Shown: positions 35,991 to 45,375 of the stretch, in pieces
How positions within the stretch are numbered: the first letter of the stretch is position 1
How the letters are laid out: the number at the start of each line of letters is the position of its first letter
DNA from: Streptomyces seoulensis
GTDB lineage: Bacteria; Actinomycetota; Actinomycetes; Streptomycetales; Streptomycetaceae
Direction of reading: 5' to 3'
NCBI RefSeq assembly: GCF_004328625.1
Contig: NZ_CP032229.1
Location: forward strand, 4,526,001-4,590,000
Length of the DNA stretch: 64,000 nucleotides
Position numbers and translations under genes: made by a program
The notes under the pieces: model-generated
Seen by the model: only the letters and a program-made list of their open reading frames with translations
Database searches by the model: none
What the model was told of the DNA's origin: nothing

Positions 35991-36689
35991 CTACCCCGCC
36001 TGCTTTCGCAGCGCGGTCAGCGTGTCGATCCGGTTCGTCGTGATCGAGTCCGCGCCCAGGGACAGCAGCTTGCGCATCGAGCGGCCCGTGTCCGGGGTCC
36101 ATACCGAGAGAAGGTAGCCCTCCTTGTGGACCCGGTGGGCCAGGTCGCGGTCGACGAGGGAGAAGCGGTAGTTGAGGTAGCGGGGGCGCAGGGCCGTGAG
36201 GACGGCCGGGCGGGGGCGGGCCGTGCTGGTCCAGGTGAGGGCCAGTTCGGCGGAGGGGGCCGCGGCGCGGAGGGTCAGGAGGGACTCGGCGCCTGCGGAG
36301 TAGTAGACCCGGTCCTCCGCGTCGGCCTCGCGGACCACGTCCAGGACGCGGTCCGCCGTGCGGGGGGTCACGCCGCCACACAGGTCCGCCATCACGCGGG
36401 TGCCCTCCGTGGCGGACAGGGCTTCCGCCAGGGTGGGGACGCCGCCCGCCGTCAGTTCCGTCACCTGGGCCGCCGTGAGGGATGACAGCGGGCGGTCGAT
36501 CTCCCAGAGGCGCTTCAGCGAGGCGTCGTGCAGCAGGACGGGTACACCGTCGCGCGTCAGGCGTACGTCGATCTCGACCGCGTCCGCACCCCGATCGAGC
36601 GCGGAGCGCAGCGAGGCGAGGGTGTTCTCGCGGAAGCGGTAGGGGTCGCCCCGGTGTGCGACGGCGGTCCAGGTCTGCATGGGCGTCAT
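35991..36689 (-). CDS. Glycerophosphodiester phosphodiesterase family protein
   Basis: 232-residue TIM-barrel GDPD protein. The catalytic set is readable: HRGD (His12), then Glu21 in RENTLAS, VEIDVRLT (Glu39, Asp41) and LLHD (His54). GADSITTNRIDTL is the normal closing strand. It has no signal peptide, so it should act in the cytoplasm, splitting glycerophosphodiesters to glycerol-3-phosphate and an alcohol. Start uncertain between 36689 and 36680; neither has a clear ribosome site. It lies 99 nt downstream of the deaminase gene on the same strand. Confidence 0.88.
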   Translation of the reverse strand: MTPMQTWTAVAHRGDPYRFRENTLASLRSALDRGADAVEIDVRLTRDGVPVLLHDASLKRLWEIDRPLSSLTAAQVTELTAGGVPTLAEALSATEGTRVMADLCGGVTPRTADRVLDVVREADAEDRVYYSAGAESLLTLRAAAPSAELALTWTSTARPRPAVLTALRPRYLNYRFSLVDRDLAHRVHKEGYLLSVWTPDTGRSMRKLLSLGADSITTNRIDTLTALRKQAG

Positions 36690-36788
36690 TCTGGCAGCCG
36701 ACGGTGCCTCAGCGGGCGAACCGGCCTGGTGGGCTGCGCCGCCAGGGCGCCGGGGTTGGTGCGAGGCCGCCCCGGCGCTGAAGCGGCG

Positions 36789-37838
36789 TCAGCCCGCCAG
36801 CCAGGATTCCGTGTACGCGTCGATCTCCGCCGCGATCCGCTCCTTGCCCGCCGCGTCCAGGAAGGACGCCTCGACCGCGTTCTTCGCCAGATCCGCGATG
36901 CCGCGCTCGTCCAGGTCGAGCAGGCGGGCCGCGATCGCGTACTCCTTGTTCAGGTCGGTACCGAACATCGGCGGGTCGTCGGAGTTGATCGTGACCAGGA
37001 CGTCCGCGTCCACGAACTGCCTCAGCGGGTGCTCGTCCAGCGTCCGTACCGCGCGGGTGGCGATGTTCGAGGTCGGGCAGACCTCCAGGGCGATGCGGTG
37101 CTCGGCCAGGTGGGCGAGCAGCTTCGGGTCCTGGGCCGAGCTGGTGCCGTGGCCGATGCGTTCCGCGCCCAGCGCGGTCAGGGCGTCCCAGACCGTCTGC
37201 GGGCCCGTGGTCTCGCCCGCGTGCGGGACCGAGCGGAGGCCGGCGGCCCGCGCGCGGTCGAAGTACGGCTTGAACTGCGGGCGGGGGACGCCGATCTCCG
37301 GGCCGCCGAGGCCGAAGGAGATCAGGCCCTCGGGGCGGACGCGGTCGTCCGTCGCCAGCCGTGCCGTCTCCTCCGCCGCCTCCAGTCCGGCCTCGCCGGG
37401 GATGTCGAAGCACCAGCGCAGCACGGTCCCGAAGTCGGCCTCGGCGGACTTGCGGGCGTCCTCGATCGCGTCCATGAACGCCCGGTCCTCTATGCCGCGC
37501 CGCACCGAGGAGAACGGGGTGAGGGTCAGCTCGGCGTACCGCACCTGCTGCCGGGCCATGTCCCGCGCGATCTCGTACGTCAGCAGCCGGACGTCCTCCG
37601 GGGTGCGGATCAGGTCCACGACCGACAGGTACACCTGGATGAAGTGCGCGAAGTCGGTGAAGGAGAAGTACTCCGCCAGCGCCTCGGGGTCGGTGGGGAC
37701 CTTGGAGTCGGCGTGCCGGGCGGCCAGTTCCGAGACGATGCGGGGGGAGGCGGAGCCCACGTGGTGCACGTGCAGTTCGGCCTTGGGCAGGCCGGCGATG
37801 AAGTCGTGCGGATCGCGGGCGGCGCTGCGCTCGGTCAA
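36789..37838 (-). CDS. Adenosine-deaminase-like enzyme, probable 6-aminodeoxyfutalosine deaminase
   Basis: 349-residue member of the adenosine deaminase superfamily. Zinc ligands HVH in ELHVHHVGS (His23, His25), then RSVPHAGET, RIGHGTSS and NSDDPPMFGT are all present. Automatic annotation would say adenosine deaminase. However, an S. avermitilis enzyme of this group (SAV2595, as I recall) was shown to deaminate 6-aminodeoxyfutalosine in the futalosine route to menaquinone, and that gene maps to the equivalent position. The unusual HVHHVGS in place of the HLHLDG of true adenosine deaminases agrees. Divergent from the DUF4190 gene. Confidence 0.82.
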   Translation of the reverse strand: MTERSAARDPHDFIAGLPKAELHVHHVGSASPRIVSELAARHADSKVPTDPEALAEYFSFTDFAHFIQVYLSVVDLIRTPEDVRLLTYEIARDMARQQVRYAELTLTPFSSVRRGIEDRAFMDAIEDARKSAEADFGTVLRWCFDIPGEAGLEAAEETARLATDDRVRPEGLISFGLGGPEIGVPRPQFKPYFDRARAAGLRSVPHAGETTGPQTVWDALTALGAERIGHGTSSAQDPKLLAHLAEHRIALEVCPTSNIATRAVRTLDEHPLRQFVDADVLVTINSDDPPMFGTDLNKEYAIAARLLDLDERGIADLAKNAVEASFLDAAGKERIAAEIDAYTESWLAG

Positions 37839-37979
37839 GGGAGCCTCCCCAGGCTGGTCGGACGGTGCGCAGACATCCTAGGACGGGAGTACGGGCGTAC
37901 CGGTCGGACAGGGGCAGCTCCTTACGGCCCGTACGGCGCCTCTAACATGGGCTGACAAGCTACGTGGGGGGATGAGGAC

Positions 37980-38732
37980 GTGACGGAGCAGAGGCAGCCC
38001 GACGGCGGACGAGGGGCGAGCGGTCAGGACCCGTGGGCACCGCCCCAGGGTCCCTCCCTCGACAAGAAGGACCGGACCCCGCCCTCGGTGCACGACCAGG
38101 CGACCATGGCCGCGATGCCCTCCGTCGGCTCCGGCCCCCAGCCAGGCCCCACCGTGCCCCCGCAGCACACCGGCCCCACCGTCCCGCCCCCGCCGATCGG
38201 CCCCAACGGCCCCGGCGTCCCGCCCTACACCCCGGCGCCCCCGGCCGGCTACGGCTACCCGACCCACCCCGGCCCCCAGGGCTACCCGGGCCCGCAGAGC
38301 TACCCCGGCTACCCCCAGCCCCCGGCCTACGGCTGGGGCGCCCCCATGGGACCGGTCCCGCAGAACAACGCCGGTACCGCCGCCCTGGTGCTCGGCATCC
38401 TCTCGATCGTCCTGTTCTGCCTCTACGGAGTCGCCTCGCTGATCCTCGGTGTCATCGCCGTGATCCTCGGTGTCCAGGGCCGCAGGCGTGCCGACCGGGG
38501 TGAGGCGACCAACCGGGGGCAGGCCCAGGCGGGCTTCGTGCTCGGCATCATCGGCATCATCGTGGGCGTGGTCACGCTGGCCCTCTTCATCGGCATCCTG
38601 GTGTTCGCCGCGCACAAGGAGGACAGCCGTCAGGACGACGAGCCCTTCGGCTCCTCCTACAACTCCGCGCCGCGACTCCCCGGCTCACCCGGCATCGGGA
38701 CGCGACCGCTCCCCGCCTCACCCCGCATCTGA
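37980..38732 (+). CDS. DUF4190 membrane protein with proline-rich N-terminus
   Basis: 250-residue protein. The N-terminal 125 residues are Pro/Gly/Tyr-rich, including repeated GYPGPQSYPGYPQPP-like units, and are probably disordered. They are followed by two or three membrane spans of the DUF4190 type: ALVLGILSIVLFCLYGVASL, then FVLGIIGIIVGVVTLALFIG. GTG start after GGGGGATGAGGAC. TAACAT at 37946-37951 is a plausible -10. The function is unknown; many such small proteins occur in Streptomyces. The 3' end overlaps the opposing NADAR gene by 15 nt. Confidence 0.8.
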   Translation: MTEQRQPDGGRGASGQDPWAPPQGPSLDKKDRTPPSVHDQATMAAMPSVGSGPQPGPTVPPQHTGPTVPPPPIGPNGPGVPPYTPAPPAGYGYPTHPGPQGYPGPQSYPGYPQPPAYGWGAPMGPVPQNNAGTAALVLGILSIVLFCLYGVASLILGVIAVILGVQGRRRADRGEATNRGQAQAGFVLGIIGIIVGVVTLALFIGILVFAAHKEDSRQDDEPFGSSYNSAPRLPGSPGIGTRPLPASPRI

Positions 38733-39281
38733 CCGCAGCCGCTCCCGGGCCTCCATCAGCGCGAAGCCCAGCAGATTCGGCCCCCTCCACCGGGCCGGGT
38801 CCCAGGCGGCCTCGTCCCGGGCGCTGAGCCCGATCCCCCACATGCGGTCCACCGGGCTCGCCTCCACCAGCACCCGCTCACCCGTGCCCAGCAGGTACTC
38901 CCGCAGGCCGGGGTCGGCGGCGAACTTGTGCACGCTGCCCTCGACGACGATCCGGAACCGCTCCCGGCCCCATATCTTCTCGTCGAACCCCCGGACCAGC
39001 CGCCCCGCCTTCTTCGCCCCGGCCGGATGCCCCGCGGCCAGCACCAGCCGCTCGGCGTCCGGGTCGGCGAACAGGCGCGCCTTGGCGGCCATCATCCAGT
39101 GCTCGGCCGTCGCGTACCCGACCCCGTCCACCGTGAACGGCGCCGGCCACCACTGGCTCAGGCACCCCGCGCCCACGCTCCCGTCCCGCTGCGGGCGGTG
39201 CCCCCAGAAGTGCAGGTACTCCACGGGCTCCCCGGCCCGGACCGCGCCGATCAGCGCTTCCACCCCGTCGATCTTCCCCAT
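38718..39281 (-). CDS. NADAR-domain (YbiA-like) protein
   Basis: 187-residue protein of the NADAR/YbiA superfamily: YLHFWGHRPQ, CLSQWWPAPF, YATAEHWMMAAKARLF and the C-terminal RWRGPNLLGFALMEAR. Members act on ADP-ribose-linked or riboflavin-pathway intermediates; some remove N-glycosidic ADP-ribose from nucleic acids. The start at 39281 (MGKIDG) is preferred over an ATG ten codons earlier. The tail overlaps the convergent DUF4190 gene by 15 nt. No toxin partner of a DarT or toxin-antitoxin kind is adjacent. Confidence 0.85.
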   Translation of the reverse strand: MGKIDGVEALIGAVRAGEPVEYLHFWGHRPQRDGSVGAGCLSQWWPAPFTVDGVGYATAEHWMMAAKARLFADPDAERLVLAAGHPAGAKKAGRLVRGFDEKIWGRERFRIVVEGSVHKFAADPGLREYLLGTGERVLVEASPVDRMWGIGLSARDEAAWDPARWRGPNLLGFALMEARERLRSDAG

Positions 39282-39375
39282 GCATCGAAGTGTGGCAGCC
39301 GCCACTGACATTCCGTCCTGACCTAAATGCCCTGAGTAGACAGCTCGCCGACAGATTCCGTCGCGTAACCAAAAG

Positions 39376-39420
39376 GCAACAACGGAATCCCTTGTTGCGC
39401 TCCCACTCCTCTGTCAGGAT
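39376..39420 (+). promoter_or_regulatory. Promoter with palindromic operator for the polyamine operon
   Basis: Palindrome with arms GCAACAA (39376-39382) and TTGTTGC (39392-39398), extended by GG...CC around an AAT centre. Its right arm includes TTGTTG (39392-39397), a -35 candidate set 17 nt from CAGGAT (39415-39420). A repressor bound here would cover the -35 box. The aldehyde dehydrogenase gene starts 69 nt downstream. The element was not found upstream of the other aldehyde dehydrogenase genes in the window. Confidence 0.5.
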
Positions 39421-39488
39421 CGGCACTCAAATCGAGCTGGAGCCACGCCACCCGGCCCCCCAAGGGGTGTCCGGCGGAGGAGAGCGAC

Positions 39489-41027
39489 ATGCACAAGCCG
39501 GGCACCGACACCCCGGAACGATTTCCCGCCCGCGACCGCTTCGCCGAGGGCGCGCAGTTCGTCGCGGGCCGCCCCGCGCCGGGCACCTCGGGCCGTACGC
39601 AGGCGGTGACCGACCCCGCGACCGGCGAGGAGGCGTACCGCTACGAACTCGCCGGGGAGAGCGACGTGGACGCGGCCGTGGCCGCCGCCCGCGCCGCCTT
39701 CCCCGGCTGGGCCGGGGCCACGCCGGGCGAGCGCTCCGACGCGCTGAACCGTTTCGCCTCCGTGCTCGCGGACCGCGCCGAGGACTTCGCCCGCGCCGAG
39801 TCGCTCCAGTGCGGCAAGCCGCTGAAGCTGACCCGCGAGTTCGACGTCCCCGGCACCATCGACAACACCGCCTTCTTCGCGGGCGCCGCCCGGCAGCTCC
39901 AGGGGCAGTCGGCGGGGGAGTACTCCGGGGACCACACCTCGTACGTCCGGCGCGAGCCCATCGGGGTGGTCGGGTCGATCGCGCCCTGGAACTACCCGCT
40001 CCAGATGGCCGCGTGGAAGGTGCTCCCGGCCGTCGCGGCGGGCAACACCATCGTGCTGAAGCCCGCCGAGCTGACCCCGCTCACCTCACTGCTGTTCGCA
40101 CGGGCGGCCGTCGACGCGGGCATCCCGGACGGTGTGATCAACATCGTCAGCGGGACCGGGCCCGGCGCGGGGGAGCGGCTGGTCGGACACGGGGACGTGG
40201 CGATGACCTCGTTCACCGGGTCCACCGCCGTCGGCCGCAGGGTCGCGGAGATCGCCACGGCCACGGTCAAGCGGCTCCACCTGGAGCTGGGCGGCAAGGC
40301 GCCCTTCGTGGTGTTCGACGACGCCGACCTGGAGGCCGCCGCCAACGGCGCGGTCGCGGGCGCCCTGATCAACACCGGCCAGGACTGCACGGCCGCGACC
40401 CGCGCCTATGTGCAGCGCCCGCTGTACGAGGCGTTCGTGGAGCGGACCGCCGCGCTGATGGAGACCGTGCGGCTCGGCGACCCCTTCGCGCCCGGCACCG
40501 ACCTCGGCCCGCTGGTCTCGCACGCCCACCGCGACCGCGTCGCCGGCTTCGTGGACCGGGCCCGCGCCTACGCGACCGTGGTCACCGGCGGCGAGGCCCC
40601 CGGCGGCGACCTCAAGAGGGGCGCCTACTACCGGCCGACCCTGGTCACCGGCGCCGCCCAGGACAGCGAGATCGTCCAGGCGGAGATCTTCGGTCCCGTC
40701 CTCGTCGTGCTCCCCTTCGACACCGACGACGAGGGCCTGCGGCTGGCCAACGACACCCCGTACGGGCTCGCCGCCTCCGCGTGGACCGGCAATGTCTACC
40801 GCGCCCAGCGGGCCACCCGCGAGCTGCGCGCCGGGTGCGTGTGGATCAACGACCACATCCCGATCATCAGCGAGATGCCGCACGGCGGATACAAGGCGTC
40901 CGGGTTCGGCAAGGACATGTCGGCGTACTCCTTCGAGGAGTACACGCAGGTCAAGCACGTCATGTTCGACAACACGGCAGCCGTCCGCAAGGACTGGCAC
41001 CGCACGGTCTTCGGGGACCGCCCCTAG
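39489..41027 (+). CDS. Aldehyde dehydrogenase (gamma-aminobutyraldehyde type) of the pot operon
   Basis: 512-residue aldehyde dehydrogenase, close in style to the one at 27376. Active-site Glu in HLELGGKAPF and Cys in NTGQDCTAATR are intact, with APWNYPLQMAAWK in the cofactor domain. The N-terminus is about 30 residues longer. GGAGGAGAG lies just before the ATG. It probably oxidises 4-aminobutanal produced from putrescine. Its TAG stop belongs to a CTAG that flanks an inverted-repeat element, which separates it from potD downstream. Confidence 0.9.
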   Translation: MHKPGTDTPERFPARDRFAEGAQFVAGRPAPGTSGRTQAVTDPATGEEAYRYELAGESDVDAAVAAARAAFPGWAGATPGERSDALNRFASVLADRAEDFARAESLQCGKPLKLTREFDVPGTIDNTAFFAGAARQLQGQSAGEYSGDHTSYVRREPIGVVGSIAPWNYPLQMAAWKVLPAVAAGNTIVLKPAELTPLTSLLFARAAVDAGIPDGVINIVSGTGPGAGERLVGHGDVAMTSFTGSTAVGRRVAEIATATVKRLHLELGGKAPFVVFDDADLEAAANGAVAGALINTGQDCTAATRAYVQRPLYEAFVERTAALMETVRLGDPFAPGTDLGPLVSHAHRDRVAGFVDRARAYATVVTGGEAPGGDLKRGAYYRPTLVTGAAQDSEIVQAEIFGPVLVVLPFDTDDEGLRLANDTPYGLAASAWTGNVYRAQRATRELRAGCVWINDHIPIISEMPHGGYKASGFGKDMSAYSFEEYTQVKHVMFDNTAAVRKDWHRTVFGDRP

Positions 41028-41185
41028 GGGGTGTCTTGTCGATCACGCCGGGCTCGCGACGCCTGGCACCGCACCTCGCCGCGTTGTCGTCGGTCCCCGA
41101 TGCTCCGCATCGACTCCCTCCTCCGCCTTGCGATGCACGGCACCAGACGCCGCTCCCTCATCCGGCCTGACCGACAAGACACCCC
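41028..41185. mobile_element. MITE-like inverted-repeat element, copy 2
   Basis: 158-bp non-coding element with terminal inverted repeats GGGGTGTCTTGTCG (perfect 14 nt, 18 with one mismatch), bordered by CTAG (41024-41027) and CTAA (41186-41189). The left CTAG again holds the stop codon of the upstream gene. Core blocks CGCCTGGCAC, GCGTTGTCG, CCTCCGCCTTGCGA and CACCAGACGCCGC recur in the same order as in the element at 9141; the last two are 21 nt apart in both. A central hairpin, CGATGC with GCATCG (41098-41112), takes the place of the different hairpin in copy 1. The element lies within a likely operon. Confidence 0.75.
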
Positions 41186-41220
41186 CTAAGCGTCCCGTTC
41201 TCCGAAAGGGCACCACGCGT

Positions 41221-42468
41221 ATGGATCAGTACGAGCCCGACCGCCTCACCCCGCCCCAGCTGGCCGCCGTGCGGCGCAGTCTGCGGAGCGGGCGGGCGGC
41301 CCTGACCCGCCGGTCGCTGCTGCGGGCGTCGGCCGGAGGCGTGCTCACGGCCGGCGCCCTGGGCGCGCTGAGCGCCTGCGGCATCCCGGCGGCCGGACGG
41401 ACCCCGGGCGGCACCTCGGCGGACGACCGCTCGGCCCGGGAGAAGACGGTGAACTTCTCCAACTGGACCGAGTACATCGACGTGGACGACAGCGGCAAGC
41501 ACCACCCCACGCTGGAGGCGTTCCGGAAGAAGACCGGGATCTCGGTCCGGTACACCGAGGACATCAACGACAACAACGAGTTCTTCGGCAAGATCAAGCC
41601 GCAGCTCGCCGCGGGCCAGGAGACCGGCCGCGACCTGATCGTCCTCACCGACTGGCTGGCCGCCCGGCTGATCCGGCTCGGCTGGGTGCAGAAGCTGGAC
41701 CCGGCGAACCTCCCGCACGCCTTCGCCAATCTCTCGACCCAGTTCCGCACCCCCGACTGGGACCCCGGCCGCGCCTACTCCTACCCCTGGCAGGGCATCT
41801 CCACGGTCATCGCCTACAACAAGAAGGCGCTGGACGGCATCGAGGTGAGATCCGTCTCCGACCTGCTCGACAACCCCAAGCTGAAGGGCCGGGTCGGCTT
41901 CCTCTCCGAGATGCGGGACAGCGTCGGGATGACCCTGCTCGACATGGGCAAGGACCCGGCGGACTTCACCGACGACGACTACGACGCGGCGATCGCCCGT
42001 CTCCAGAAAGGCGTCGACAAGGGCCAGATACGCCGCTTCACCGGCAACGACTACACGTCCGACCTCGCCAAGGGCGACTTCGCGGCCTGTGTCGCGTGGG
42101 CCGGTGACGTGGTCCAGCTCAAGGCGGACAGCCCCGATGTGGACTTCGTCATTCCGGACAGCGGTTATGTGACGTCGACGGACAATATGCTGATCCCCAA
42201 CAAGGCACGTCACAAGACGAACGCCGAGCGGCTGATCGACTTCTTCTACGAACCCGAGCAGGCCGCCGCGCTCGCCGCCTACATCAACTACGTCACTCCG
42301 GTCGAGAACGTGAAGCCCTGGCTTGCGAAGATCGACCGGGACGCGGCGGACAATCCGCTGATCGTCCCCGACAAGGCCATGCAGGCGAAGTCCCACGCCT
42401 TCCGCTCCCTGAGCCAGAAGGAAGAGACGGCCTACGAAGAGAAGTTCGCGAAGCTCACAGGGGCGTGA
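41221..42468 (+). CDS. potD: Spermidine/putrescine ABC transporter, binding lipoprotein
   Basis: 415-residue PotD-type lipoprotein. The Tat-type signal TRRSLLRASAGG and lipobox LSAC precede VNFSNWTEYIDVDD, the ligand-pocket segment EDINDNNEFFGKIKPQL, and GQIRRFTGNDYTSDL. The mature sequence parallels the solitary binding protein at 28871 along its whole length. The ATG at 41221 follows GAAAGGG by about 11 nt. It overlaps potA by 4 nt (GTGA). Polyamine specificity is inferred from family and neighbours; putrescine versus spermidine is not decided. Confidence 0.92.
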   Translation: MDQYEPDRLTPPQLAAVRRSLRSGRAALTRRSLLRASAGGVLTAGALGALSACGIPAAGRTPGGTSADDRSAREKTVNFSNWTEYIDVDDSGKHHPTLEAFRKKTGISVRYTEDINDNNEFFGKIKPQLAAGQETGRDLIVLTDWLAARLIRLGWVQKLDPANLPHAFANLSTQFRTPDWDPGRAYSYPWQGISTVIAYNKKALDGIEVRSVSDLLDNPKLKGRVGFLSEMRDSVGMTLLDMGKDPADFTDDDYDAAIARLQKGVDKGQIRRFTGNDYTSDLAKGDFAACVAWAGDVVQLKADSPDVDFVIPDSGYVTSTDNMLIPNKARHKTNAERLIDFFYEPEQAAALAAYINYVTPVENVKPWLAKIDRDAADNPLIVPDKAMQAKSHAFRSLSQKEETAYEEKFAKLTGA

Positions 42469-43625
42469 CGAGGATGAAGACGACGACAGACGGCAGCGGC
42501 GACGTCCGCCTCTCCGGCATCGGCAAGACGTACGGCTCCTTCACCGCCGTGCACCCGCTGGACCTCACCGTGCCCCAGGGCTCCTTCTTCGCGCTGCTCG
42601 GCGCCTCCGGCTGCGGCAAGACCACCACCCTGCGCATGATCGCCGGGCTGGAGGAGCCGACCTGCGGGACCGTGCACCTCGGTGATCTCGACGTCACCGG
42701 GCTGCCCCCGTACAAGCGGCCGGTCAACACGGTGTTCCAGTCCTACGCGCTCTTCCCGCACCTCGACATCTTCGAGAACGTCGCCTTCGGTCTGCGCCGG
42801 CGCGGCATCAAGAGCGTGAAGAAGCAGGTGGAGGAGATGCTGGAGCTGGTCCAGCTCGGGGAGCAGGCGCGCAAGAAGCCGCACCAGCTCTCCGGCGGCC
42901 AGCAGCAGCGCGTCGCGGTCGCCCGCGCCCTGATCAACCACCCCAAGGTGCTGCTGCTGGACGAGCCCCTCGGCGCCCTCGACCTCAAGCTGCGCCGCCA
43001 GATGCAGCTGGAGCTCAAGCGCATCCAGACCGAGGTCGGCATCACCTTCGTCCATGTCACGCACGACCAGGAGGAGGCCATGACCATGGCCGACACGGTC
43101 GCCGTGATGAACGCGGGCCGCGTCGAGCAGCTCGGCTCGCCCGCCGAGCTGTACGAGAACCCGGGCACCACCTTCGTCGCCAACTTCCTCGGCACCTCCA
43201 ACCTGATCGAGGCGGAGGTCGACTCCCGCGGCGGCGGTGACCTCGTGCTGCGTGCCGGGGACGGCAAGCTGCTGCTGCCCGAGGCGCGCTGTTCGGCGCC
43301 CGCCCCGGCCGGCGGCAAGCTGCTGGTCGGCATCCGCCCCGAGAAGATCGCGCTCACCCACGCCGACGACGCGGGCTCGGTCCCCGAGGGCCGCAACCGC
43401 CTCACCGGCACGGTCGCCGACGCCAGCTTCATCGGCGTCTCCACCCAGTACGTGATCGACAGCCCGGTGGCGGGCGCGCTCGCGGTGTACGCGCAGAACG
43501 TCGAGCGGGACACCCGGCTCGTGCCCGGCGCCGAGGTCGTCCTGCACTGGAACCCGGCGCACACGTTCGCGCTGGACGCGGCACAGGACATCGACGCCGG
43601 CACCGAGGAAGAGGCGGCCGTCTGA
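42465..43625 (+). CDS. potA: Spermidine/putrescine ABC transporter, ATPase
   Basis: 386-residue ABC ATPase. Walker [11 protein letters not shown] (45-54), Q-loop [11 protein letters not shown], signature [15 protein letters not shown], Walker [13 protein letters not shown] and H-loop VTHDQEEA are complete. The C-terminal TOBE domain (about 280-375) is the substrate-sensing regulatory part of PotA/MalK-type ATPases. GTG at 42465 gives GTGA overlap with potD; an ATG three codons later is possible. Its TGATG junction couples it to potB. Confidence 0.94.
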   Translation: MTRMKTTTDGSGDVRLSGIGKTYGSFTAVHPLDLTVPQGSFFALLGASGCGKTTTLRMIAGLEEPTCGTVHLGDLDVTGLPPYKRPVNTVFQSYALFPHLDIFENVAFGLRRRGIKSVKKQVEEMLELVQLGEQARKKPHQLSGGQQQRVAVARALINHPKVLLLDEPLGALDLKLRRQMQLELKRIQTEVGITFVHVTHDQEEAMTMADTVAVMNAGRVEQLGSPAELYENPGTTFVANFLGTSNLIEAEVDSRGGGDLVLRAGDGKLLLPEARCSAPAPAGGKLLVGIRPEKIALTHADDAGSVPEGRNRLTGTVADASFIGVSTQYVIDSPVAGALAVYAQNVERDTRLVPGAEVVLHWNPAHTFALDAAQDIDAGTEEEAAV

Positions 43626-44551
43626 TGCCGACCCTCGCCGAGGCGCCCCCGCCGCTCGCCCCGCCCGAGCCCGCGAAGCCGCCCCGCAAGCGCGGCCGCT
43701 TCACCCCGTACTGGCTGCTGCTGCCCGGCATCCTGTGGCTGGTCGTGTTCTTCGCGCTGCCGCTGGTCTACCAGGCGTCGACCTCGGTGCAGACCGGGTC
43801 GCTGGAACAGGGCTACAAGGTCACCTGGCACTTCGCCACCTACTGGCACGCGCTCGCCGAGTACTGGCCGCAGTTCGTCCGCTCGGTGCTCTACGCGGCC
43901 GCCGCGACCGTGCTCTGCCTGCTGCTGGGCTACCCGCTGGCGTATCTGATCGCGTTCCGCGCCGGGCGCTGGCGGAACCTGATCATGATCCTGGTGATCG
44001 CGCCGTTCTTCACCAGCTTCCTGATCCGCACCCTCGCCTGGAAGACGATCCTCGCGGACAACGGGCCCGTGGTGCACGCGCTGAACACCCTGCACGTGCT
44101 GGACGTGACCGGCTGGCTCGGCTGGACGGCCGGGGACCGGGTGCTGGCCACCCCGCTGGCGGTGGTGTGCGGGCTGACGTACAACTTCCTCCCCTTCATG
44201 ATCCTGCCGCTGTACAGCTCGCTGGAGCGGATCGACGGGCGGCTGCACGAGGCGGCCGGGGACCTGTACGCCCGGCCCTGGACCACCTTCCGCAAGGTGA
44301 CCTTCCCGCTGTCGATGCCCGGCGTGGTCTCCGGCACCCTGCTCACCTTCATCCCGGCGGCCGGCGACTACGTCAACGCCGAGCTGCTCGGCTCCACCGA
44401 CACCCGCATGATCGGCAACGTCATCCAGACCCAGTTCCTGCGGGTGCTGGACTATCCGACGGCCGCCGCGCTCTCCTTCATCCTCATGGCCGCGATCCTG
44501 GCCATGGTCACGCTCTACATCCGCCGGGCCGGGACGGAGGACCTCGTCTGA
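43625..44551 (+). CDS. potB: Spermidine/putrescine ABC transporter, permease PotB
   Basis: 308-residue permease with six predicted spans. A Pro-rich N-terminus of about 30 residues precedes [18 protein letters not shown]. The EAA loop reads [20 protein letters not shown], the docking site for Pot[15 protein letters not shown] is a PotB hallmark. It starts at the TGATG junction with potA and ends one base before the potC ATG. It forms the channel together with PotC. Confidence 0.93.
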   Translation: MPTLAEAPPPLAPPEPAKPPRKRGRFTPYWLLLPGILWLVVFFALPLVYQASTSVQTGSLEQGYKVTWHFATYWHALAEYWPQFVRSVLYAAAATVLCLLLGYPLAYLIAFRAGRWRNLIMILVIAPFFTSFLIRTLAWKTILADNGPVVHALNTLHVLDVTGWLGWTAGDRVLATPLAVVCGLTYNFLPFMILPLYSSLERIDGRLHEAAGDLYARPWTTFRKVTFPLSMPGVVSGTLLTFIPAAGDYVNAELLGSTDTRMIGNVIQTQFLRVLDYPTAAALSFILMAAILAMVTLYIRRAGTEDLV

Positions 44552-44552
44552 C

Positions 44553-45353
44553 ATGGCCGTCTTCACCTGGCTCAAGCGCCGTCTCGTCGTCGTCGCGGGA
44601 CTGCTGACGCTCGCCTACCTGCTGCTGCCGAACATCGTCGTGACGGTGTTCTCCTTCAACAAGCCCAAGGGCCGCTTCAACTACGAGTGGCAGCACTTCT
44701 CCACCGACGCCTGGCAGGACCCGTGCGGGGTCGCCGACATGTGCGGCTCGCTCGGGCTCAGCCTCCAGATCGCCCTGTGGGCCACCATCGGCGCCACCGC
44801 GCTCGGCACGATGATCGCGTTCGCCCTGGTCCGGTACCGGTTCCGGGCGCGCGGAGCGGTCAACTCGCTGATCTTCCTGCCGATGGCGATGCCCGAGGTC
44901 GTCATGGCCGCCTCGCTGCTCACCCTGTTCCTCAACATGGGCGCCCAGCTCGGCTTCTGGACGATCCTGATCGCCCACATCATGTTCTGTCTGAGCTTCG
45001 TCGTCACCGCGGTCAAGGCGCGCGTGATGTCGATGGACCCGCGCCTGGAGGAGGCCGCCCGCGATCTCTACGCGGGACCGGTGCAGACCTTCTGGCGGGT
45101 CACCCTGCCCATCGCGGCACCCGGGATCGCCGCGGGCGCGCTGCTGTCCTTCGCGCTCTCCTTCGACGATTTCATCATCACCAATTTCAACGCGGGCTCG
45201 ACCGTCACCTTCCCCATGTTCGTCTGGGGCTCGGCACAGCGCGGAACGCCCGTTCAGATCAATGTCATCGGGACGGCCATGTTCCTCATCGCCGTACTGT
45301 TCGTGCTGGTCTCGATGCTCGTCACCCGTAGACGCGGTCACCAGAAGGCATAA
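44553..45353 (+). CDS. potC: Spermidine/putrescine ABC transporter, permease PotC
   Basis: 266-residue permease with six spans. The EAA loop is [20 protein letters not shown]. The PotC-type segment [20 protein letters not shown] follows. It lies immediately after potB with a 1-nt gap. The oxidase gene starts 22 nt downstream with its own ribosome site, so the operon runs potD-A-B-C plus the oxidase. Confidence 0.93.
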   Translation: MAVFTWLKRRLVVVAGLLTLAYLLLPNIVVTVFSFNKPKGRFNYEWQHFSTDAWQDPCGVADMCGSLGLSLQIALWATIGATALGTMIAFALVRYRFRARGAVNSLIFLPMAMPEVVMAASLLTLFLNMGAQLGFWTILIAHIMFCLSFVVTAVKARVMSMDPRLEEAARDLYAGPVQTFWRVTLPIAAPGIAAGALLSFALSFDDFIITNFNAGSTVTFPMFVWGSAQRGTPVQINVIGTAMFLIAVLFVLVSMLVTRRRGHQKA

Positions 45354-45375
45354 AGCCCCGTAGGGAGTTGAAATC

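Noticed and set aside
35890..36381. N-terminal extension of the small membrane protein
   Set aside because: The added sequence is Pro/Gly/Arg-rich and antisense to the GDPD gene; a good ribosome site supports the start at 35889.
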